DNA of 64,000 bases. Source: Rhizobium mayense (GTDB lineage Bacteria; Pseudomonadota; Alphaproteobacteria; Rhizobiales; Rhizobiaceae). Both the position numbers and the translations under genes were made by a program. Below, one piece after another: positions 52,833 through 62,627 of the stretch (positions are counted from its first letter, which is position 1; each line of letters begins with the position of its first letter). Below the pieces are notes generated by a model. The model ran no database searches. It had not been told where the DNA came from and saw only the letters and a list, made by a program, of their open reading frames with translations. The stretch lies in the NCBI RefSeq assembly GCF_030272705.1, contig NZ_JARFYM010000003.1, positions 62,001 through 126,000 on the forward strand. The letters run 5' to 3'.

Positions 52833-53192
52833 TCAACGCTTGAGAACCGGCTGTATGTCCTTGTGGAAAAAGCGAAAATAGGAGGCAACTTGCGCGGACG
52901 CGTTGGAGGAGGGGTCGAATTCGATGCCGATCCGGCCGTTATGGCTCCAGCGCACGAAGCCGTCCAACATGCCGATCTCGTCGCACTCGACACGAACCTT
53001 GCTGCCGGCGGCAGCATGGATAGGCCCCACTAGGTCGAGCGCGATACCGCCGGTGGAAATATCGACCACCCGGCCAACAACCGCCTTTGCGAAATATCGA
53101 ACCCGGCCCATCAACCGGACACGCTTGCGGGGCGAACGCCTCGTCTTGATATTCAGATTGCTCTGAGCGAGCGATTTTGAAATTGGCTGCAT
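52833..53192 (-). CDS. PilZ-domain protein, copy 2
   Basis: The 119-aa product has a basic N terminus (RRSPRKRVRL, matching the RxxxR c-di-GMP site) and a beta-barrel with GRVVDISTGGIALDLVGP (D-x-S-x-x-G motif). It ends FRFFHKDIQPVLKR. It should bind cyclic di-GMP and change behaviour such as motility or exopolysaccharide. GGGAGG precedes the ATG. It is a tandem paralogue of the next gene, with the same length and C terminus. Confidence 0.85.
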   Translation of the reverse strand: MQPISKSLAQSNLNIKTRRSPRKRVRLMGRVRYFAKAVVGRVVDISTGGIALDLVGPIHAAAGSKVRVECDEIGMLDGFVRWSHNGRIGIEFDPSSNASAQVASYFRFFHKDIQPVLKR

Positions 53193-53308
53193 GACTGACC
53201 TCCCTATATACGTGTTTCCGAAAACACGAATAACAGGCATTCGTTGAAAGGCCGTTATGACAACCGGTAAAATTGAAATCATCCGTTCCGAATCGGGATT
53301 AGCTTCTC

Positions 53309-53668
53309 CTAACGTTTCAGCACTGGTGTAGCGTCCTTGTGATAGAAGCGGAAATAGGCCGTTACCTGTGCTGCCGCGTTGGAAGATCCGTCGAATTCCA
53401 CGCCGATGCGTCCGCCCCTGAGCCATCGCACGGTGCCCTCCAAAGCGCCGAGTTCGCGGCACTCGATCCGGACCTTGCTGCCGCGAACGCCAGTGAACGG
53501 TCCGCCGAGATCGAAGGCCAGGCCGGTTGTCGAAATATCGGACACCTGTCCCGGAGTGGGTCTGCCGAGATAGGTCAATGTCGCCATGACCCGGCACCGC
53601 GTGCGGGTCGCTCGCCGTCCCTTTTGCGTCGAAGTGCTTGATGAGTAAAGGTTAATTTGAGCAGACAT
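53309..53668 (-). CDS. PilZ-domain protein, copy 1
   Basis: The 119-aa product has RRATRTRCRV at the N terminus (RxxxR) and GQVSDISTTGLAFDLGGPF, the PilZ DxSxxG motif. It ends FRFYHKDATPVLKR, almost identical to the neighbour, so the two arose by duplication. The intact motifs suggest both still bind cyclic di-GMP. The AT-rich region upstream (53669-53873) probably carries its promoter. Confidence 0.85.
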   Translation of the reverse strand: MSAQINLYSSSTSTQKGRRATRTRCRVMATLTYLGRPTPGQVSDISTTGLAFDLGGPFTGVRGSKVRIECRELGALEGTVRWLRGGRIGVEFDGSSNAAAQVTAYFRFYHKDATPVLKR

Positions 53669-53873
53669 AAAATTAACAATGGTTAAATTTCTCTGCTGCC
53701 ATCGTTAACTTTTGCCACTTAAAGCAAAGCTACCCAAATTGTTAAAATGCGACCTAAGCTGTTGTTCTTCAGGTGGGAAAGGTTAATTTGGGGACGGATG
53801 ACGCGTTTCGCGAAAGTAAATATTTGCAACCTTCGTATGCAGGTTGAGTGAAGGGTTTTAGGGAGAGATAACT

Positions 53874-54676
53874 TTGCGCATTGTTTCGCTAAATGTTTGG
53901 GGCGGCAGGTTGCATGAGCCGTTGATGCGATATGTCGTCGATGCCGAAGCGGATGTTCTGTGCCTCCAAGAGGTCACGCGCACCCAGGGCGCACATTCCG
54001 AGTGGCTGGTCTATCGCGACCATGGCGTCGAGCTTCTGCAGCGAACCAATCTTTTCGAGGAGATTTGCGCAGCCCTGCCTACACACGATGCCTTCTTCAG
54101 CCCGACAGCGCGGGGCGATCTTTTCGATGGCGAGGAGCGGGTTGTATCGGAATTCGGCCTGGCGACCTTTGTCCGCAAGTCCTATCCGGTGATCGGCCAG
54201 GCATCGGGCTTCGTGCATGGGGAATTTTCCCCTGATGGATGGGGGGCGCATCCACGGTCGCGCAACGCGCATTGCATTCGGCTTTTCGACTATGAAAGGG
54301 GGTCGCGATCATCATCGCGCAAATGCACGGCTTGCGCGACATCGGCGGCAAGGGTGACACGCCGGCCCGCCGCGCCCAGGCAGATGCATTGGTGAAGCTC
54401 ATCCGGCAGGTTCGGAAGGGCGATGAGAGGCTGGTCGTGTGCGGCGACTTCAATGTTCTGCCGGGAAGCGTAACCTTCGACGCCCTAAGCACCTTGGGGC
54501 TTTCCGATCTCATTACCGCACGCGGTCACCGCGATACGCGAACCTCCTATTACGGCAAGGAGCCGCGTTTTGCCGACTACATGCTGGTGACACCGGCGGT
54601 GGAGGTGATTGCATTCGACGCGGTCACCGAGCCGGAAGTTTCCGACCACCGCGCCTTGTTGCTCGATCTCAGGTAG
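53874..54676 (+). pseudogene. Endonuclease/exonuclease/phosphatase-family gene with a frameshift
   Basis: The first frame (TTG 53874) encodes MRIVSLNVWGG, VLCLQEVT and RLFDYERG, typical of the EEP fold. After the run of five G residues at 54298-54302 the sense continues in another frame with VAIIIAQMHGLRDIGGKGDT, CGDFNVLPGS and EVSDHRALLLDL. All catalytic blocks (N, E, D-x-N, SDH) exist but in two frames. One missing G in the run would explain it. It is either a pseudogene, a phase-variable homopolymer or a sequencing error. Confidence 0.75.
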
Positions 54677-54682
54677 CTCGCC

Positions 54683-55144
54683 TCAAAGACCGACATTCGG
54701 CCGGTCGATTATTTCGCGCAGCGCGAAGCTGGAATTGATCTTCACCACATGCGGCAGGGCCGAAAGCCAGTCGCGGTGAATACGTTCATAGTCCTCGAGA
54801 TCGCGCGCGGCGACCCGCAGGATATAATCATATTCGCCGGACATAAGATAACAGACGAGCACATTCGGGCAGCGTTTCACCGCAGCCTCGAATTCTGACA
54901 GCGTTTTGGCAAATTGGCCGGAAAGTGAGATGTGCACGATGGCAATCATCTTGTAGTCAAGCGCCTTGTGCGACAGCCGTGCATGATAGCCGCCGATGAC
55001 GCCGTCCTTCTCCAGAATATCGAGCCGGCGCGAGCACGCGGATGGAGACAGGCCCACTTTTTCGGCTAGCTCGGCATTGGTGATTCTGGCGTTCTGCTGC
55101 AGCACCCGCAAGATCGAACGATCCATGATGTCTATATCCGCCAT
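54683..55144 (-). CDS. Lrp/AsnC-family regulator
   Basis: The 153-aa protein has the AsnC-type HTH ([20 protein letters not shown], then [15 protein letters not shown]) and a C-terminal RAM effector domain ([34 protein letters not shown]). It is divergent from ald, as are AldR-type regulators that activate alanine dehydrogenase in response to alanine. Binding sites should lie in 55145-55295. Confidence 0.9.
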   Translation of the reverse strand: MADIDIMDRSILRVLQQNARITNAELAEKVGLSPSACSRRLDILEKDGVIGGYHARLSHKALDYKMIAIVHISLSGQFAKTLSEFEAAVKRCPNVLVCYLMSGEYDYILRVAARDLEDYERIHRDWLSALPHVVKINSSFALREIIDRPNVGL

Positions 55145-55295
55145 TCGAAGATCCTTCGAAAAAACTCCACTTGGCGCAATAATTCACGAAAAATGGCCAT
55201 TTGCAAATTGTCTTTGCAAGGACATTTCAAAGCAGAGGTGGTCTCATTCCCAATGGAACAGTTGCAAGCCAGATAAGCATTCAGGGAGAAATAAA

Positions 55296-56414
55296 ATGCG
55301 CGTTGGTTGTCCGAAAGAAATCAAAAATCATGAGTATCGCGTCGGTCTGACGCCCGCATCCGTCCGCGAGTATGTCGCCCATGGTCACGAGGTCTGGGTC
55401 GAGACCAAGGCTGGCGCAGGCATCGGCGCTGACGATCACGCCTATATCGCCGCCGGCGCCAAGATCGCCGCCAGCGCTAAGGACATTTTCGAAAAGTGCG
55501 ACATGATCGTGAAGGTCAAGGAGCCGCAGCCATCCGAATGGGCGCAATTGCGCGATGGTCAGCTTCTTTATACCTATCTGCATCTCGCGCCAGACCCGGA
55601 ACAGACCAAGGGGCTGCTCGCCTCCGGCGTCACCGCGATTGCCTATGAAACCGTCACCGACGAGCGCGGCGGCCTGCCGCTCCTTGCGCCGATGTCGGAG
55701 GTCGCCGGCCGTCTGTCGATCCAGGCGGGCGCAACGGCGCTGCAGAAGGCCAATGGCGGCCTCGGTATCCTGCTTGGTGGCGTGCCTGGCGTTTTGCCGG
55801 CCAAGGTTGCCATCATCGGCGGCGGCGTCGTCGGCCTGCATGCCGCCAAGATGGCGGCTGGGCTTGGCGCTGATGTCAGCATTCTCGATCGTTCGCTGCC
55901 GCGCCTGCGCCAGTTGGACGATATCTTCAACGGCCGTATCCACACGCGCTATTCCAGCATCCAGGCGCTGGAAGAAGAGGTCTTCGCCGCCGATCTCGTC
56001 ATCGGCGCCGTGCTGATCCCCGGCGCGGCGGCGCCGAAGCTCGTCACGCGCGAAATGCTGTCCGGCATGAAAAAGGGTTCCGTGATCGTCGACGTCGCCA
56101 TCGACCAGGGCGGCTGTTTCGAGACCTCGCATGCCACGACCCATTCCGACCCGACCTACGTGGTCGAAGGCGTCGTGCATTATTGCGTGGCCAATATGCC
56201 GGGGGCGGTTCCCGTGACCTCCGCACATGCCTTGAACAATGCCACGATCTATTATGGCCTCGCGCTCGCAGATCGCGGCCTGCGCGCCATCGCCGAGGAC
56301 AAGCACCTGCGCAACGGCCTCAACGTCCACAAGGGCCGCGTCACAAACAGGCCGGTGGCCGAAGCACTCGGCTACGAAGCCGCCGCACCGGAAAGCGTGT
56401 TGAACGTAGCGTAA
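55296..56414 (+). CDS. ald: Alanine dehydrogenase
   Basis: The 372-aa enzyme interconverts alanine and pyruvate plus ammonia using NAD. The N terminus [20 protein letters not shown] is characteristic. The NAD fold is at [19 protein letters not shown], with ILDRSL after it, and [11 protein letters not shown] forms part of the active site. AGGGAG lies about 8 bases before the ATG. Monocistronic, closed by a strong terminator and paired with a divergent Lrp-type regulator. Confidence 0.95.
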   Translation: MRVGCPKEIKNHEYRVGLTPASVREYVAHGHEVWVETKAGAGIGADDHAYIAAGAKIAASAKDIFEKCDMIVKVKEPQPSEWAQLRDGQLLYTYLHLAPDPEQTKGLLASGVTAIAYETVTDERGGLPLLAPMSEVAGRLSIQAGATALQKANGGLGILLGGVPGVLPAKVAIIGGGVVGLHAAKMAAGLGADVSILDRSLPRLRQLDDIFNGRIHTRYSSIQALEEEVFAADLVIGAVLIPGAAAPKLVTREMLSGMKKGSVIVDVAIDQGGCFETSHATTHSDPTYVVEGVVHYCVANMPGAVPVTSAHALNNATIYYGLALADRGLRAIAEDKHLRNGLNVHKGRVTNRPVAEALGYEAAAPESVLNVA

Positions 56415-56437
56415 ATCCTATCGCGCTACATGAGATG

Positions 56438-56473
56438 AGGCGCCGGCATCCTCATATGCCGGCGCCTCTTTTT
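56438..56473 (+). terminator. Rho-independent terminator of ald
   Basis: A 12-bp perfect stem AGGCGCCGGCAT/ATGCCGGCGCCT with a six-base loop is followed by CTTTTT. Confidence 0.92.
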
Positions 56474-56485
56474 GTCGCGCCGCTA

Positions 56486-57531
56486 GAGCGTTTCAAGTTT
56501 TGACGGAAGCGTAGCCAGCGTTTGAGAAGTAATTAGCACATTCATCCGGCTTGATGGTTTCGGTCAGCAGTCCCAGATGGCGCCAGGTATCGTCGATGGT
56601 TCGCTTTTGGGCCATGCGCATCCAGTGCTTGATCTTGGCAAAGGCCTGCTCGATCGGATTAAGGTCGGGGGAATACTTTGGCAAGAACCATAGCCTGGCG
56701 CCGACCGCCCTGATGGCCTCGCGGATGGCCTTGGCTTTGTGAGAGCCGAGATTGTCGAGGATGACGATATCGCCGGGCTTGAGGGTCGGGATCAACTGCT
56801 GGCGGACATAGGCGCGGAAGCATTCGCCATTGATCGGACCATCGAAGACGCAGGGCGCGGTGAGTTTGTCGCAGCGCAAGGCGCCGAGGAAGGTCAGGGT
56901 GCGCCAGCGGCCGTGCGGGGCAAAGCCGCGCAACCTCTTGCCCCTCGGCCCCCAGCCACGTAACGGCGCCATGTTGGTGCGGATCCAGGTCTCGTCAATA
57001 AAGACGAGCCGCTTCGGATCGAAGCGGTCTTGCCAGGCCTTCCAGCGGGCTCTGCGCCGAGCAATGTCGGCACGGCCCTGCTCAAGGGCGAACAGCGTTT
57101 TTTTTAAGCTCAGGCCTTCGCGACGCATGAACTGCCAGATGGCATTGTGGGAGACGGCCACGCCGCGGGCGGCCAACTCATCCTTCAGCCGATGCAGTGT
57201 CAGATGGGATGTCTGCTCGATCTGCTCGACGATGAAGGCGCGGTGCGGCTCCAGCACCCGCCGGCGATGGCCGCCCATCTTGCCGGGCGACACGCTGCCG
57301 GTCGCCCGATAACGCTGTGACCACTTCACCACAGACGAGACGGCAATATCAAACCGCTCCGCCACCACCCGGCAGCTATGCCCGGCTGTGACCGCAGCGA
57401 CAACGCGCTCACGAAGATCATTCGAATAGGGTCGCGTCATGGATGCTGGCCTCCATTCCAGCATCCATCTTGAATCACAATTCTGCCGATTCGAGAATCC
57501 CGAACCGATTCCGATAAGCAATGATCCGCTC
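56486..57531 (-). mobile_element. IS630-family insertion sequence, 1046 bp
   Basis: Imperfect terminal inverted repeats occupy 56486-56508 (GAGCGTTTCAAG...) and 57509-57531 (reverse complement GAGCGGATCATT...); about 15 of 23 bases match. TA dinucleotides flank both ends (56484-56485 and 57532-57533), the target duplication expected for IS630/Tc1 elements. One intact transposase gene is inside. It inserted between the ald terminator and the DUF1203 gene without disrupting a recognisable gene. Confidence 0.85.
56493..57440 (-). CDS. IS630-family transposase
   Basis: The 315-aa protein has an N-terminal double HTH (SNDLRERVVAAVTAGHSCRV, FDIAVSSVVKWSQRYRATGS; then HLTLHRLKDELAARGVAVS). A DDE catalytic core follows: FIDETW, VILDNLGSHK and NPIEQAFAKIK supply Asp, Asp and Glu. 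The intact single frame, without the frameshift seen in some IS630 relatives, suggests a functional copy. ATG 57440 gives the standard MTRPYSNDLRERV start. Confidence 0.93.
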   Translation of the reverse strand: MTRPYSNDLRERVVAAVTAGHSCRVVAERFDIAVSSVVKWSQRYRATGSVSPGKMGGHRRRVLEPHRAFIVEQIEQTSHLTLHRLKDELAARGVAVSHNAIWQFMRREGLSLKKTLFALEQGRADIARRRARWKAWQDRFDPKRLVFIDETWIRTNMAPLRGWGPRGKRLRGFAPHGRWRTLTFLGALRCDKLTAPCVFDGPINGECFRAYVRQQLIPTLKPGDIVILDNLGSHKAKAIREAIRAVGARLWFLPKYSPDLNPIEQAFAKIKHWMRMAQKRTIDDTWRHLGLLTETIKPDECANYFSNAGYASVKT

Positions 57532-57553
57532 TAGAGCGGCGCATACCCCTTTG

Positions 57554-58027
57554 TTATGCGCGGTCGATCCGGCACTGGTAGCAGTTGTTGCGTGCCGAGC
57601 GGACATGCACATAGGCGATACCCTCGCGGCTCAGGAGTTCGGCAGCATAGGTCTTGATGTCACCGATCGGCGTCACTGCGCCCGTGCCGTAGACGATACG
57701 GTTGTTTTCGGCATAGCCTCGCACGATGAAATCCGGGCTCGTCGTCAATACGGGCGGTAGGATTTCCTCAGCCGCGTAACGTTTGCAGGGGACTTTGTGC
57801 AGGAAGATCGGCCCGGTCTCGGCATAAGGCTGCAATTCCGGAAACGGTCGATAGGCGAAGACGAAAAGCTCTTCGCCCGCATCGACATTCCGCAGGCAGT
57901 GGCGGCAGGGATGGCCCGGACCATCCGAGATCATTGTCTCCGGTCGGCGACCGTAGGCATCAACACCGCCATTCCAGAGGGCTTCGGCATCGGACGTGGG
58001 CATGGCGGCAAAAGCGATGGCGGACAT
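57554..58027 (-). CDS. DUF1203 protein
   Basis: The 157-aa product has the DUF1203 pattern: CRHCLRNVDAGEELFVFAYR, GPIFLHKVPCKRY, and a C-terminal VRSARNNCYQCRIDR. Several conserved cysteines could bind metal. Cytoplasmic, function unknown. It lies upstream of the IS630 copy and is transcribed toward it. Confidence 0.8.
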   Translation of the reverse strand: MSAIAFAAMPTSDAEALWNGGVDAYGRRPETMISDGPGHPCRHCLRNVDAGEELFVFAYRPFPELQPYAETGPIFLHKVPCKRYAAEEILPPVLTTSPDFIVRGYAENNRIVYGTGAVTPIGDIKTYAAELLSREGIAYVHVRSARNNCYQCRIDRA

Positions 58028-58099
58028 GGCAAATCTCCTTCTTTGAGGTTCACCATGTGATGCGCCGCGATGGCGGGAGAAGCCACCCGATTCCTGCGG

Positions 58100-58672
58100 C
58101 TAGCTTTTCTTCGCCAACTCCAGCAATTCCTTGTCGCTCAACGGCCGGACGATGCCTTCGCCGGTCGAGACGGGGGAGAAGCCGAACATCTGGTAGAGTT
58201 GAAGCGCTCGCGGATGGTCGAGATTGTTGGTGGTGGTTGTGATGCGTTGCGGGCTCAGCGTCCACATGGCGTAGAGCGCCTGCAACAGGAACCATTTGCC
58301 GATGCCGAGGCCGAGAGCGTGCTCGATCAGGCCGAAATGGCTGAGCTCGATTGTCTCATCGTCCTCACGGAAATACTCGAAAAATCCGGCCGGCGCGCCG
58401 TTGACGTAGAGCACGCTGATGTCGTTACGCTGGTCGTGCAGGACTGCCGTCAGCTCTTCGTCGTGCAGACGAAGCCGGTCGACCCAATGCCAGCGAGCGC
58501 CGACCTGGCGGTAGAGATAGCGGTAAAAAGGCAGGGGAATGCCGGGCGAGCGCATGATCGCCGTCTGGATATTGACGGGCACGGGCAGGCTCGCCTTTGG
58601 CGGCGCAGTCATTTCCAGCCGGGTGATATGAACTTTGAGCGACGATGGCGTTTTCACTTGGGGCCGCGCCAC
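58100..58672 (-). CDS. GNAT-family N-acetyltransferase
   Basis: The 190-aa protein has the GNAT core: VLYVNGAPAGFFEY, IELSHFGLIEHALGLGIGKW (the acetyl-CoA loop Q/R-x-x-G-x-G/A region) and NNLDHPRALQLYQMFGFSPV. It should acetylate an unknown amine. It follows sseA immediately (58673), so the two are co-transcribed. Confidence 0.87.
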   Translation of the reverse strand: MARPQVKTPSSLKVHITRLEMTAPPKASLPVPVNIQTAIMRSPGIPLPFYRYLYRQVGARWHWVDRLRLHDEELTAVLHDQRNDISVLYVNGAPAGFFEYFREDDETIELSHFGLIEHALGLGIGKWFLLQALYAMWTLSPQRITTTTNNLDHPRALQLYQMFGFSPVSTGEGIVRPLSDKELLELAKKS

Positions 58673-59530
58673 TCAGTCTTTGCCGGTGACGATAGGTGTG
58701 TCTGGTCGGCTGCCCCATTCGGACCAGGAGCCGTCATAGAGCCGGTTGGCACCATGGCCGAGCGATTCCAGCGCCAGCGTGATGATGGCGGCGGTGATCC
58801 CGGAGCCGCACGTGGTCACCACCGGCTTTTCGAGATCTATTCCGGCCTTCTCGATTGTCTCCCGCAGCTCCGGCAGGGACTTGAACTTGCCGTTTACGGC
58901 GAAGCTGCCGGACGGCAGGCTTTTCGCGCCCGGCATATGGCCGGAGCGCATACCTTCGCGCGGCTCCGGCTCGGTGGCGGCGAAACGGCCGGCGCTGCGG
59001 GCATCGGCAATCTGCAGAGAGCCGCGGTCGACGATTTCGCGCATCTCATTGAAGGGGACGACGCGGCCGGCATTGAATTTCGGCTTGAAGATAGCAGGGG
59101 CGAATGCGGGCAGGGCTGTTTCCAGCGGCCGCCCTTCCGCCTTCCAGCCGTCCAGGCCGCCGTCGAGCACGAAGACGTTTGGGGCGCCCATGGCGACTTG
59201 GAACAGCCACCACACGCGCGGTGAGGCAAAGACACCGGGACCGTCATAGACGACGATGCGATCGGTCTCGCTGATGCCGAGCTTGCCGACCTCGGCTGCA
59301 AAGAATTCCGGCGACGGCACCATGTGAGGCAGATCGGTGGAATGATCGGCGACCTTGTCCTGATCGAAGCGGATGGCGCCGGGAATATGGCCGCTGGCAT
59401 ATTCGGCATCGGCATCGCGCTTCTGCGCCGGCAGATAGAAGGACGCGTCAAGGATGCGCAGATCCTTGGCACCCAGTTCGTTCTGCAGCCAATCGGCGGA
59501 TACGACGAAACGGCTCTTCTCCGCAGTCAT
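58673..59530 (-). CDS. sseA: 3-mercaptopyruvate sulfurtransferase
   Basis: The 285-aa protein has two rhodanese domains (about 8-140 and 160-280). The active-site loop CGSGITA with Cys241 lies in the second domain and is the form seen in mercaptopyruvate rather than thiosulfate sulfurtransferases. It moves sulfane sulfur from 3-mercaptopyruvate to thiol acceptors. GGGAG lies 8 bases before ATG 59530. It clusters with cysK and an alanyl-tRNA editing gene on the same strand. Confidence 0.92.
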   Translation of the reverse strand: MTAEKSRFVVSADWLQNELGAKDLRILDASFYLPAQKRDADAEYASGHIPGAIRFDQDKVADHSTDLPHMVPSPEFFAAEVGKLGISETDRIVVYDGPGVFASPRVWWLFQVAMGAPNVFVLDGGLDGWKAEGRPLETALPAFAPAIFKPKFNAGRVVPFNEMREIVDRGSLQIADARSAGRFAATEPEPREGMRSGHMPGAKSLPSGSFAVNGKFKSLPELRETIEKAGIDLEKPVVTTCGSGITAAIITLALESLGHGANRLYDGSWSEWGSRPDTPIVTGKD

Positions 59531-59582
59531 GATCATTTCTCCCTGATTTGTATCGGGCCCTATTTTACCAGGAATCGTCAGC

Positions 59583-60320
59583 TCAAGCTTCGTCGGTGGG
59601 CGCGCCGAAACGGATGCGGAAGCGGCGGTTCTCTTTGCCCTTCTTCTCGATTTTGGCGATGTAGATTGCACCGACTTCCTGCGTCTCCGACACATGTGTG
59701 CCGCCGCAGGGCTGGCTGTCAACGGCAGAGTTCTCGCCGATGCAGACAAGGCTGACGCGGCCGAGTCCGATCGGCGGGCGCACATTCTTGGATTTGACGA
59801 TACCCGGATTGGCTGCAAGCTCTTCATCCGTGATCCACTGGACGAAAACGGGATGGTTCTCGTTGACAAGCGCCATCATCTTCGCTGTGACTTCGTCCTT
59901 GTCGATCGTCTCGCTCATATCGAAATCGACGCGGCTTTCGTCTTCGCCGACGGCTGCACCCGTGATCGGATATTGGCAGACGACCGAGAGCAGGTGGCAG
60001 GCCGTGTGCATACGCATCAGCTTGTAGCGGCGTGGCCAATCGATATGCAGCACCAGCTTCTCGCCAACGGCAGGCTGTGCTTCACCCTCGAGCGGCACAT
60101 GGATGATGATATCCTTCGTCGCCCCGTGCTTGGTCTGGCCGAGCGCGATTTTCGAACCGTCGGCGCGCTCGAAGAAACCGATATCGCCCGGCTGTCCGCC
60201 GGACATGGCATAGAAGCAGGTCTGATCGAGTTCGATGCCCCCATCCTCGTGAATTGCGGCTACGAAAGCTTCTGCGGTCGAGAGATAGAAATCGTCACGA
60301 TAAAGGGCATTCACCGACAT
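59583..60320 (-). CDS. alaX: Alanyl-tRNA editing protein (AlaX type)
   Basis: The 245-aa protein is a stand-alone relative of the AlaRS editing domain. Zinc-site motifs are HTACH (His105, His109) and QPCGGTHV (Cys205, His209), and GGQPGD (41-46) is also conserved. It deacylates Ser- or Gly-tRNA(Ala). It starts 4 bases after the cysK stop and is likely in the same transcript. Confidence 0.9.
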   Translation of the reverse strand: MSVNALYRDDFYLSTAEAFVAAIHEDGGIELDQTCFYAMSGGQPGDIGFFERADGSKIALGQTKHGATKDIIIHVPLEGEAQPAVGEKLVLHIDWPRRYKLMRMHTACHLLSVVCQYPITGAAVGEDESRVDFDMSETIDKDEVTAKMMALVNENHPVFVQWITDEELAANPGIVKSKNVRPPIGLGRVSLVCIGENSAVDSQPCGGTHVSETQEVGAIYIAKIEKKGKENRRFRIRFGAPTDEA

Positions 60321-60324
60321 AAGA

Positions 60325-61365
60325 TCACGCTTGGTTCTCGTAAGGAACAGGAATATCGGAATTCGTCGTCAAATATGCCGGCAGCGGCAGACCCTTCGAC
60401 TTCAGGAAATCCGGATTGAAAAGCTTGGACTGATAGCGATTGCCATAGTCGGCGAGGATGGTCACGATCGTATGGCCCGGGCCGAGATCCTTGGCAAGGC
60501 GCACAGCGCCGGCAATGTTGATGGCCGTCGAGCCACCAAGGCAAAGACCTTCGTGTTCCACCAGATCGAAGACATAGGGCAGGGCTTCGGCATCGGTGAT
60601 CTGATAGGCGAAATCGGGCGTAAAGCCTTCCAGGTTAGCCGTCACGCGGCCCTGGCCGATACCTTCCGTGATTGAAGAGCCGGAGGATTTCAGCTCGCCG
60701 TTCTTGTAGAATTCATAAAGTGCTGCGCCTTCCGGATCGGCGATGCCGATCTTGATGTCCTTGTTGAAGGCATGCAGGCCCATGGCGACGCCCGCCAAGG
60801 TGCCGCCGGAGCCGACCGAGCAGATGAAGCCGTCGACCTTGCCATTGGTATCGCTCCAAATTTCCTTGGCGGTCGTCTCAATATGCGCCTGGCGATTGGC
60901 GACGTTGTCGAACTGGTTGGCCCAGATCGCGCCGTTCAGGTCGGTCTTCGCCAGCTGTTCGGCAAGCCTGCCGGAAACCTTCACGTAATTGTTGGGGTTT
61001 TTGTAGGGAACGGCCGGCACTTCGACGAGTTCGGCGCCGAGCAACTTCAGCGCGTCCTTCTTTTCCTGGCTCTGCGTTTCCGGAATGACGATAACGGTGC
61101 GGTAGCCGAGCGCCTTGGCGACCACCGTCAGGCCGATGCCGGTATTGCCCGCCGTGCCCTCGACGATGACGCCGCCCGGCTTCAGCAGGCCTTTCCGTTC
61201 GGCATCGCGGATGATGTAGAGCGCGGCGCGATCCTTGACCGACTGGCCGGGGTTCATGAACTCCGCCTTGCCGAGAATGGTCGAGCCCGTCGCCTCGGAG
61301 GCACCCTTGAGCTTGATCAGTGGCGTGTTGCCGATCGCTTCTAGGACGGAGGGATGGACGGTCAT
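60325..61365 (-). CDS. cysK: Cysteine synthase (O-acetylserine sulfhydrylase)
   Basis: The 346-aa PLP enzyme has Lys44 in PGQSVKDRAAL, the substrate loop EGTAGNTGIGL and the PLP phosphate loop GSGGTLAGVA. It makes cysteine from O-acetylserine and sulfide. It is somewhat longer than CysK of enterics, with a C-terminal extension (KSKGLPLPAYLTTNSDIPVP). First gene of the cysK-alaX-like unit; sseA and the GNAT gene follow after a 52-base gap. Confidence 0.92.
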   Translation of the reverse strand: MTVHPSVLEAIGNTPLIKLKGASEATGSTILGKAEFMNPGQSVKDRAALYIIRDAERKGLLKPGGVIVEGTAGNTGIGLTVVAKALGYRTVIVIPETQSQEKKDALKLLGAELVEVPAVPYKNPNNYVKVSGRLAEQLAKTDLNGAIWANQFDNVANRQAHIETTAKEIWSDTNGKVDGFICSVGSGGTLAGVAMGLHAFNKDIKIGIADPEGAALYEFYKNGELKSSGSSITEGIGQGRVTANLEGFTPDFAYQITDAEALPYVFDLVEHEGLCLGGSTAINIAGAVRLAKDLGPGHTIVTILADYGNRYQSKLFNPDFLKSKGLPLPAYLTTNSDIPVPYENQA

Positions 61366-61663
61366 GGAATCTCTGCCTTCTGTTCGGGACTACTGTAAGA
61401 ACGGTCTTTTCCCTTCACAAGGCGGCATAGGCAAGAAATTCTGTTCCACGCTCCCCTTCCACGCCGCAAAATTCCACTTCGACGATAAAAGTCAGCCGCG
61501 AGGCGTCCTTCAGGGTTTCGTCTTTCTGCCCCGTCGATGCGGAATTCGACCGTGGCGACGGTCGGCTGGCCGAAAGAGGCCACAATGATGCGTTAGTCCT
61601 AAAATGCTGCCAAGACCGCCCGAAGGCTGCATCGGGCAGGTTGCCGGCCAGGGAGAAAAAGTC

Positions 61664-62494
61664 ATGCACCCGTTTATTGCCCGTCCCGAACATGGAGTGA
61701 TCTGGATCACAGGAGCCAGCTCCGGGATCGGTCGGGCATTGGCACTAAAGCTTGCGGGCGAGGGCTACAAGGTCGCCGTCACCGCCCGACGTCACGACAA
61801 GCTCCTGGAGCTGCAGGCGGAAGCGAGCGAACAGCCCGGCAGCATTATCGTGCTCGACGGCGATGTCACCAGTGCCGAGGACATGGAGCACACCGTCGCG
61901 GCGATCGAATATCAACACGGCCCGCTGGCTCTGGCGGTCCTCAATGCTGGCATTTATCTGCCGGCGCGGGGCGAGGATCTGAACCACGATGTTTTCGACC
62001 GCAGCTTCGCCGTCAATCTCCATGGCGTCATCAACTGCCTGGTGCCGGCCGTGCGCCATATGAGGGCGAGGGGACATGGCCAGATCGCCATCGTCTCGTC
62101 CGCCGCAGGCTATGGCGGTGTACCGGCAGGCGCCGCCTACGGCGCCACCAAGGCTGCCCTGATCAATATGGCCGAAAGCCTGAATTTCGAACTTGACCGT
62201 ATGGGCATTCATATCCAGCTCGTCACGCCCGGCTTCGTTGACACTGCGCTGACTGGGGAGAACAAATTTTCAATGCCTGGACTGATGTCGGCTGAAGATG
62301 CAGCGAAGGCAATCGCCGCTGGCCTGAAATCGCCTGGTTTCGAAATCACGTTTCCAAAGAGCTTCACCTACCGCGCAAAGCTGGTGAACTTTCTGCCCTA
62401 TAGCCTTTATTTCCGCGTCATCAGACGTATCATCGACGGCCGTCGCCCGTCGCAGGCCTCCGGCCACCATCCCAATCCGCATCCGGCCGAATAA
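61664..62494 (+). CDS. Short-chain dehydrogenase/reductase
   Basis: The 276-aa protein has WITGASSGIGRAL (cofactor loop), LDGDVTSAEDM, LNAGIYLPA, VSSAAGYG and YGATKAALIN (catalytic Tyr and Lys). A C-terminal hydrophobic segment (LVNFLPYSLYFRVIRRIIDG) suggests membrane association, as in SDRs acting on lipids. GGGAG precedes ATG 61664. Substrate unknown. Confidence 0.87.
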   Translation: MHPFIARPEHGVIWITGASSGIGRALALKLAGEGYKVAVTARRHDKLLELQAEASEQPGSIIVLDGDVTSAEDMEHTVAAIEYQHGPLALAVLNAGIYLPARGEDLNHDVFDRSFAVNLHGVINCLVPAVRHMRARGHGQIAIVSSAAGYGGVPAGAAYGATKAALINMAESLNFELDRMGIHIQLVTPGFVDTALTGENKFSMPGLMSAEDAAKAIAAGLKSPGFEITFPKSFTYRAKLVNFLPYSLYFRVIRRIIDGRRPSQASGHHPNPHPAE

Positions 62495-62627
62495 CTGCTA
62501 AATGTTGCCCTGCTGAAAAGCTTGTGCGCTGCACAATTCGCGGGGTCTTGTCACCGTTTTGTAATGCAAGTTCGCTAGCAGTCCAGCGAACTGACAGGCC
62601 CAGAATTGACAGGCAGGGAAGAGCAAG

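Noticed and set aside
58070..59224. Plus-strand 384-codon open frame opposite sseA and the GNAT gene
   Set aside because: It spans two real minus-strand genes and has no domain of its own.
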